From Eggerthellaceae bacterium (GTDB taxonomy: Bacteria; Actinomycetota; Coriobacteriia; Coriobacteriales; Eggerthellaceae), in contig JAFUCW010000430.1 of assembly GCA_017459485.1 (NCBI GenBank), positions 1 through 8,024 on the forward strand: DNA of 8,024 nt. The letters run 5' to 3'. The notes below the pieces were generated by a model that was not told the origin of the DNA, did not search any database, and saw nothing but the letters and a program-made list of their open reading frames with translations. Shown piece by piece: positions 5,113 through 8,024 of the stretch; the first letter of the stretch is position 1; every line of letters starts with the position of its first letter. Made by a program: the position numbers and the translations under genes.

Positions 5113-5838
5113 TTAGTCATGGCAGGTGTGACACTCGAACGCATTCTCGTGATGGCAGCTGATACAAAACTCTTTCGCATCGCTCTGAGTCGTCGCTGCA
5201 TCCTGCTCGCTGTGCATCTTATGGCAGTTAGCGCAGGTTATGCTTTCAGCGTGGGTAGCGGTGTCGGGAAGGGCATGCGGGTTGATAGCCGTATCTTCAC
5301 GGTCAACAAGCATGATTCCTTCAGTCTTTGCAGCAAGATCTTCCAAAGATCCGTGGCACGTGAAGCACTGATCTTGGTCGATTGTCGTACGGCGAAGACG
5401 CGTGATCTTGTCCGCTTTGCTTACGTCTGCCTTCGCATGAACCTTGGTTAACCCGGCCTCGTCGGAATGGCATGTCGTGCAATCGAGCGATTTGTGAATC
5501 GAGGCACGCATTGCCGTATTCTCGAACGAGTCGTGCTGCGCTGTGTGGCACATCGCGCAGTCGGAAGCCATGGACCACTCAGCACTGGCCGCGCTGGCAG
5601 CAGGCTTTGCGGAATCGCCGCTTGCCGAAGCCGTTTGGCCACTGTCCGAAGCCACGGCGCTGCTGCCCGACGCCGCTTGACTGCTGTCCGAAGTCGCGGC
5701 GCTACTGTCCGATGCCGCCTGGCTGCTGCCAGGCGTAGAAGGCGAACAGCTAACTGCCAGGACAAGCATGCCCGCCACAAGAGCCGCTACGGCGCACCAG
5801 ATAAAGATGGCACGAGCGCGTTTTGCTGTCCTAACCAT
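5113..5838 (-). CDS. Hexaheme c-type cytochrome, lipoprotein, electron donor to the flavoprotein
   Basis: A 241-residue multiheme cytochrome of the cytochrome c3-like group. Six CxxCH sites are visible: CAMCH (94-98), CTTCH (120-124), CFTCH (158-162), CANCH (202-206), CISCH (225-229) and CHTCH (236-240). Extra histidines (102, 115, 134, 188, 196, 209, 230) could supply distal ligands for bis-His, low-potential hemes. The N-terminus is basic, then hydrophobic (10-30), ending LAVSC31, a plausible lipobox, so it is probably exported unfolded by Sec and lipid-anchored. Residues 38-72 are five tandem 7-residue Ser/Ala repeats acting as a tether. The start is ATG 5838, with AGGAGG (5844-5849) 5 nt upstream; an upstream in-frame ATG at 5943 would overlap the flavoprotein gene and lacks support. 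It lies 11 bp after the flavoprotein stop, so the two are almost certainly co-transcribed. Probable role: carry electrons from the membrane to the flavoprotein. Confidence 0.93.
   Translation of the reverse strand: MVRTAKRARAIFIWCAVAALVAGMLVLAVSCSPSTPGSSQAASDSSAATSDSSQAASGSSAVASDSGQTASASGDSAKPAASAASAEWSMASDCAMCHTAQHDSFENTAMRASIHKSLDCTTCHSDEAGLTKVHAKADVSKADKITRLRRTTIDQDQCFTCHGSLEDLAAKTEGIMLVDREDTAINPHALPDTATHAESITCANCHKMHSEQDAATTQSDAKEFCISCHHENAFECHTCHD
5623..5727 (-). repeat. Five tandem 21-bp repeats coding the cytochrome linker
   Basis: Residues 38-72 of the cytochrome read SSQAASD, SSAATSD, SSQAASG, SSAVASD, SGQTASA: period 7 in protein, 21 bp in DNA, with near-constant TCGGAC ends. Copy number may vary between strains, which would change tether length. 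Confidence 0.8.
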
Positions 5839-5849
5839 AGGAGCCTCCT

Positions 5850-7721
5850 TTATTCCCAGGGCGTCTCGGCCGAGACGCTCTGTGCGGCGATACGGCCACA
5901 AGTGATGCATTCGGTGATGATGCCGCCGCCCTGATACACCCACATGAAGGTGGAGCTCATCTCACCTGCAGAGTACAGACGAGGGATGGGCTGGTTGTCC
6001 CAGCCGACCACACGACGCTCGCCATCGGTCTGGAGGCCACCCTTGGTGTTCGGGCCGCCAGCAACCAGGGGCATGGCGTAGAACGGACCGTCCGCGATGG
6101 GCTGGAACCCGGCGTCCACAACCTCGCCTGTGATGGGGTCCTTCTTGGCAGAGGTGCGGCCGAATTCCTCATCGACACCGGTGGCAACGATAACATCGTT
6201 GTAGTTGGCAAGTGTCGCTGCAAACGTTTCAGGATCCATGCGACCCTTGTTCAGCTCGTGCGTGTCGCGAATCTTTTCAGCCAGTTCTTCAAACGTTTCG
6301 CCCTTCAGGATCCAGCCCTTGTCCACCGGAATCTGGTTTTCTTCATCCCACTCGATGAAACCAAAACCACATGTGGAAAGCGTAAGGTTGACCAGGGAGG
6401 ATTCGAGGCGCCTCGTCTCATCGAAGATCATGTACGATGGCAGGTTGGGGAACTCGAGCGTCTCGATATCCATGTGCACAGCGTTCTTGTACGAGAAGTA
6501 ACGGCTTGGGTCGGTCGAGATCAATCCCTCGTTCATAAAGCGCTTGCCATAGGAGTCGACCACGATCGTGCCGGCGCTGCCGACGGAGTCGGTGATTGAG
6601 CCGACTTCCATGTCGCCCACCTTCACGTCGGGGCAAGCGAAAATCAGGCGCGAAGCCGCTTTGCCCACCTTGGCAAGCTGTGCACCGGCCTCGGCACCCA
6701 TACGAATGCCGTCGCCCGTATTCGATGTGGTTCCGTAGAACGCCCAGCCGGTAATACCAGGGCCTTCCAGGAATGCACGGCGCATCTCTAGGCTGTACTC
6801 GTAGCCACCGGTGGTCAGGATAACGCCCTTGGCCGCTTTGACGCGCACCTCTGCACCGCCCTGCGTCGCCACAACGCCAATAACCCCACCTGCGTCATTC
6901 TTAATCAGGCTTTGGCCAGGGGTCTCCCAGGCAATCGTGATCATGTCTTCGCGATCTTCGACGCCCGTGCGCATGCAGTTGAACACCGCGAAACCTGCTG
7001 CGGTGTCGTATTTGTCCATATCGAGTGTGGGGAACTTCGGACCGGTGGCAGAGTTGCCATAGGAGCTGTTGTAGCTCTTGTAACCGCTTTCTTCGGCACC
7101 TGGGAACTGAGGGAATGCAGCACCACCGCGCTCGATGGGGTTATAGTCGGGATCAAGGGAGGTCAGGAAGTCTTTGTTCTCGACAACCATTTCTGCAAAC
7201 CGATCAACAATGCCATCTACAAATTCGGGAGACTGCTCGCCTTCGCTCTTGGTTGGCAGGTTGTCGCCCGAGAACATGGCACGCAGGTAGCTCTTAAGTG
7301 CTTCGGGGTCGCCATCTGGATCGGGAGAATGGAAGATACCGCCAGACATCAGCGTATTGCTGAAATGGTTGTCCTCGGGATTCTTCTCGAGCACGATAAC
7401 GCTGTTGCCCAAGTCTGCAGCCTCGATGGCGGCGCAAGCTCCGGCTCCACCGTAGCCGACGATAACGACATCGGCTTCCATGTCCCACGACTGATCCGTT
7501 GCCGGGGCAGCCTGAACATCCGAGCCGCTCTGCTCTGCTGCCGACGCGCTTTGGGCTTCCGAGCTGCTCTGCTCTGCAGCCGATGCACCCTGGGCATTCG
7601 AGCTGCAGCCGGCAAGCCCAGCCAGTGCAGCGCCTCCGGCAACGATGCCGGTGCCGAACAGGAACTTCCTACGAGACAGTCCATGTTCGACAACGTCGTC
7701 TACATACTTGTTCTTCGACAT
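5850..7721 (-). CDS. Tat-exported FAD-dependent reductase (FAD_binding_2 / flavocytochrome c-like flavoprotein)
   Basis: A 623-residue flavoprotein. The twin-arginine signal SRRKFLFG (16-23) precedes a hydrophobic stretch and LAGC39, so it is exported folded with FAD and may be lipid-anchored. Residues 41-79 are three 13-residue Ala/Ser/Gln repeats, a surface linker. The FAD-binding Rossmann motif is VVIVGYGGAGACAAIEAADL (85-104) with Glu after VIVL; KGVILTTGG and RLYSAGEM are further FAD contacts typical of the fumarate reductase/KstD superfamily. The Shewanella fumarate reductase catalytic histidine and arginines appear absent: NEGLISTD replaces NEITTRD, GGPNTKGG replaces VHHTMGG, VYQGGG replaces NRLGGN. 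Instead Y596-x-G-x-G600 resembles the KstD motif. Substrate is therefore unknown, probably not fumarate. The start is ATG 7721 with AAGGAGG (7727-7733) 5 nt upstream; an ATG at 7838 lacks a ribosome site and would put 39 residues before the signal. Upstream LuxR and downstream cytochrome suggest a regulated respiratory reductase. Confidence 0.92.
   Translation of the reverse strand: MSKNKYVDDVVEHGLSRRKFLFGTGIVAGGAALAGLAGCSSNAQGASAAEQSSSEAQSASAAEQSGSDVQAAPATDQSWDMEADVVIVGYGGAGACAAIEAADLGNSVIVLEKNPEDNHFSNTLMSGGIFHSPDPDGDPEALKSYLRAMFSGDNLPTKSEGEQSPEFVDGIVDRFAEMVVENKDFLTSLDPDYNPIERGGAAFPQFPGAEESGYKSYNSSYGNSATGPKFPTLDMDKYDTAAGFAVFNCMRTGVEDREDMITIAWETPGQSLIKNDAGGVIGVVATQGGAEVRVKAAKGVILTTGGYEYSLEMRRAFLEGPGITGWAFYGTTSNTGDGIRMGAEAGAQLAKVGKAASRLIFACPDVKVGDMEVGSITDSVGSAGTIVVDSYGKRFMNEGLISTDPSRYFSYKNAVHMDIETLEFPNLPSYMIFDETRRLESSLVNLTLSTCGFGFIEWDEENQIPVDKGWILKGETFEELAEKIRDTHELNKGRMDPETFAATLANYNDVIVATGVDEEFGRTSAKKDPITGEVVDAGFQPIADGPFYAMPLVAGGPNTKGGLQTDGERRVVGWDNQPIPRLYSAGEMSSTFMWVYQGGGIITECITCGRIAAQSVSAETPWE
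5861..5878 (-). other. 18-bp perfect palindrome at the flavoprotein/cytochrome junction
   Basis: GCGTCTCGGCCGAGACGC lies within the last codons of the flavoprotein gene, 8 bp before its stop and 12 bp before the cytochrome's AGGAGG. In RNA it could fold at the junction and influence stability or relative expression of the two genes. It is also coding sequence, so it may be chance. Confidence 0.35.
7485..7601 (-). repeat. Three imperfect 39-bp repeats coding the flavoprotein linker
   Basis: Residues 41-79 align as SNAQGASAAEQSS, SEAQSASAAEQSG and SDVQAAPATDQSW. The two upstream copies are close at DNA level (shared CTCTGCTCTGC on the plus strand); the third is diverged. It acts as a spacer between the signal/lipid anchor and the FAD domain. 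Confidence 0.75.
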
Positions 7722-7914
7722 CTTTCCCTCCTTCAGGTCGATTGCTTGTACGGCGCTCCGTCCGGCAGAGCGCCGCACGGTAAACGGTATGGATTTATGG
7801 AAGTAGTTGCCATCGGAATACTGGGTGAAATTGGGCAATTTGAAGATATCACCCTTTCGGGTGAAGGGTTTGACCTGGTATTATGCGATTACCTCTTTAT
7901 AGTTGCCCGGACAA
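7722..7914 (-). promoter_or_regulatory. Leader and promoter region of the flavoprotein-cytochrome operon
   Basis: A 193-bp gap without a gene separates the luxR stop from the reductase start. A GC-rich hairpin, CGGCGCTC (7751-7758) with GAGCGCCG (7768-7775), lies 17 bp upstream of the ribosome site. Further up, TCACCC (7849-7854) can pair with GGGTGA at 7859-7864 (TTTC loop, GAAA on the transcript) or with the other GGGTGA at 7823-7828. CATAAT on the minus strand (about 7880-7885) is a -10 candidate without a good -35, as expected for an activator-dependent promoter. The smaller hairpin could also be the luxR terminator, though its tail is poor. Confidence 0.45.
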
Positions 7915-8024
7915 TTATTGTTCGTTTCCGTCGGTCGATTTGAGCGCAAAAAGCTCGTTTCGGCTCGATATGCCAAGCTTTTCGTAAATATGGGAGACAT
8001 GGGTTTTCAGGGTGTTTTCGGCAA
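7915..8024 (-). CDS. LuxR-family transcriptional regulator, C-terminal end only
   Basis: The final 35 codons of a gene that runs off the right edge. They read AENTLKTHVSHIYEKLGISS then RNELFALKSTDGNEQ, the recognition helix and last helix of a LuxR/GerE helix-turn-helix (T-x-K-x-H-x-x-x-I-Y-x-K-L-x-[IV]-x-S-R-x-E-L). The phase is set by the codon starting at 8022; stop TAA at 7915-7917. In Eggerthellaceae, LuxR proteins, often with an N-terminal multi-pass membrane sensor, commonly sit beside flavoprotein reductases and are thought to induce them in response to the substrate. Whether this one has such a sensor lies outside the window. Its position just upstream and on the same strand makes it the probable regulator of the flavoprotein-cytochrome operon. 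Confidence 0.88.
   Translation of the reverse strand, partial: AENTLKTHVSHIYEKLGISSRNELFALKSTDGNEQ

Noticed and set aside
5623..5727. 21-bp tandem repeats as a CRISPR-like array
   Set aside because: The units are contiguous without spacers and are in frame within a Ser/Ala linker.
5839..5943. N-terminal extension of the cytochrome gene to an ATG at 5943
   Set aside because: It would overlap the flavoprotein gene by 94 bp and put 35 basic residues before the signal sequence; the ATG at 5838 has AGGAGG at ideal spacing.
7485..7601. 39-bp repeats as a mobile or CRISPR element
   Set aside because: They are in-frame coding repeats of a linker with no unique spacers.
7722..7838. N-terminal extension of the flavoprotein gene to an ATG at 7838
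   Set aside because: It would bury the twin-arginine motif behind 39 extra residues; the ATG at 7721 follows AAGGAGG by 5 nt.
6912..7943. 343-aa plus-strand frame opposite the flavoprotein
   Set aside because: Shadow of the strongly conserved FAD protein; low-complexity Cys/Arg stretches mirror the linker repeats.

Overview
The window looks like chromosomal DNA of an anaerobic gut actinobacterium of the class Coriobacteriia, most likely the Eggerthellaceae (Eggerthella, Slackia, Gordonibacter or a relative). The strongest hint is the right third: a Tat-exported FAD reductase, a multiheme c-type cytochrome and a LuxR-type regulator side by side, an arrangement that is expanded in that family. 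Genus assignment is inference; no rRNA or other marker is present.

Layout. (1) Positions 2-1222 (+) hold an ABC-2 type transporter permease cut at its 5' end. It faces a Fic-family AMP-transferase gene (1280-2332, -) across a perfect 24-bp palindrome that probably terminates both. (2) Positions 2333-3835 are AT-rich and look like an accessory island. They hold two copies of a long dyad (TGCATAT-N13-ATATGCA) upstream of fic, a leftward terminator, an orphan RelB/DinJ antitoxin, a small minus-strand gene with no conventional start codon (2889-3143), and a two-gene toxin-antitoxin operon whose -10 box lies inside a 16-bp palindromic operator. (3) Positions 4051-4860 (+) encode a regulator joining an XRE helix-turn-helix, a zinc ribbon and a TipAS drug-recognition domain. 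(4) From 5031 to the right edge everything is on the minus strand: the last 35 codons of a LuxR-family regulator, a structured leader, the Tat flavoprotein (623 aa), the hexaheme lipoprotein cytochrome (241 aa) and two tandem terminators.

How the genes may work together. The flavoprotein and cytochrome are 11 bp apart, have similar strong ribosome sites, and both carry export or lipid-anchor signals followed by repetitive Ser/Ala-rich linkers. They most likely form an extracytoplasmic respiratory module: electrons from the membrane pass through the six hemes to FAD and then to an organic acceptor, under control of the upstream LuxR protein. The flavoprotein lacks the residues that define fumarate reductase and has a Y-x-G-x-G motif reminiscent of 3-ketosteroid dehydrogenases, so the acceptor is probably not fumarate and is unknown. 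The left and middle genes (drug export, Fic, toxin-antitoxin, drug-sensing regulator) look like independent stress or mobile-type functions.
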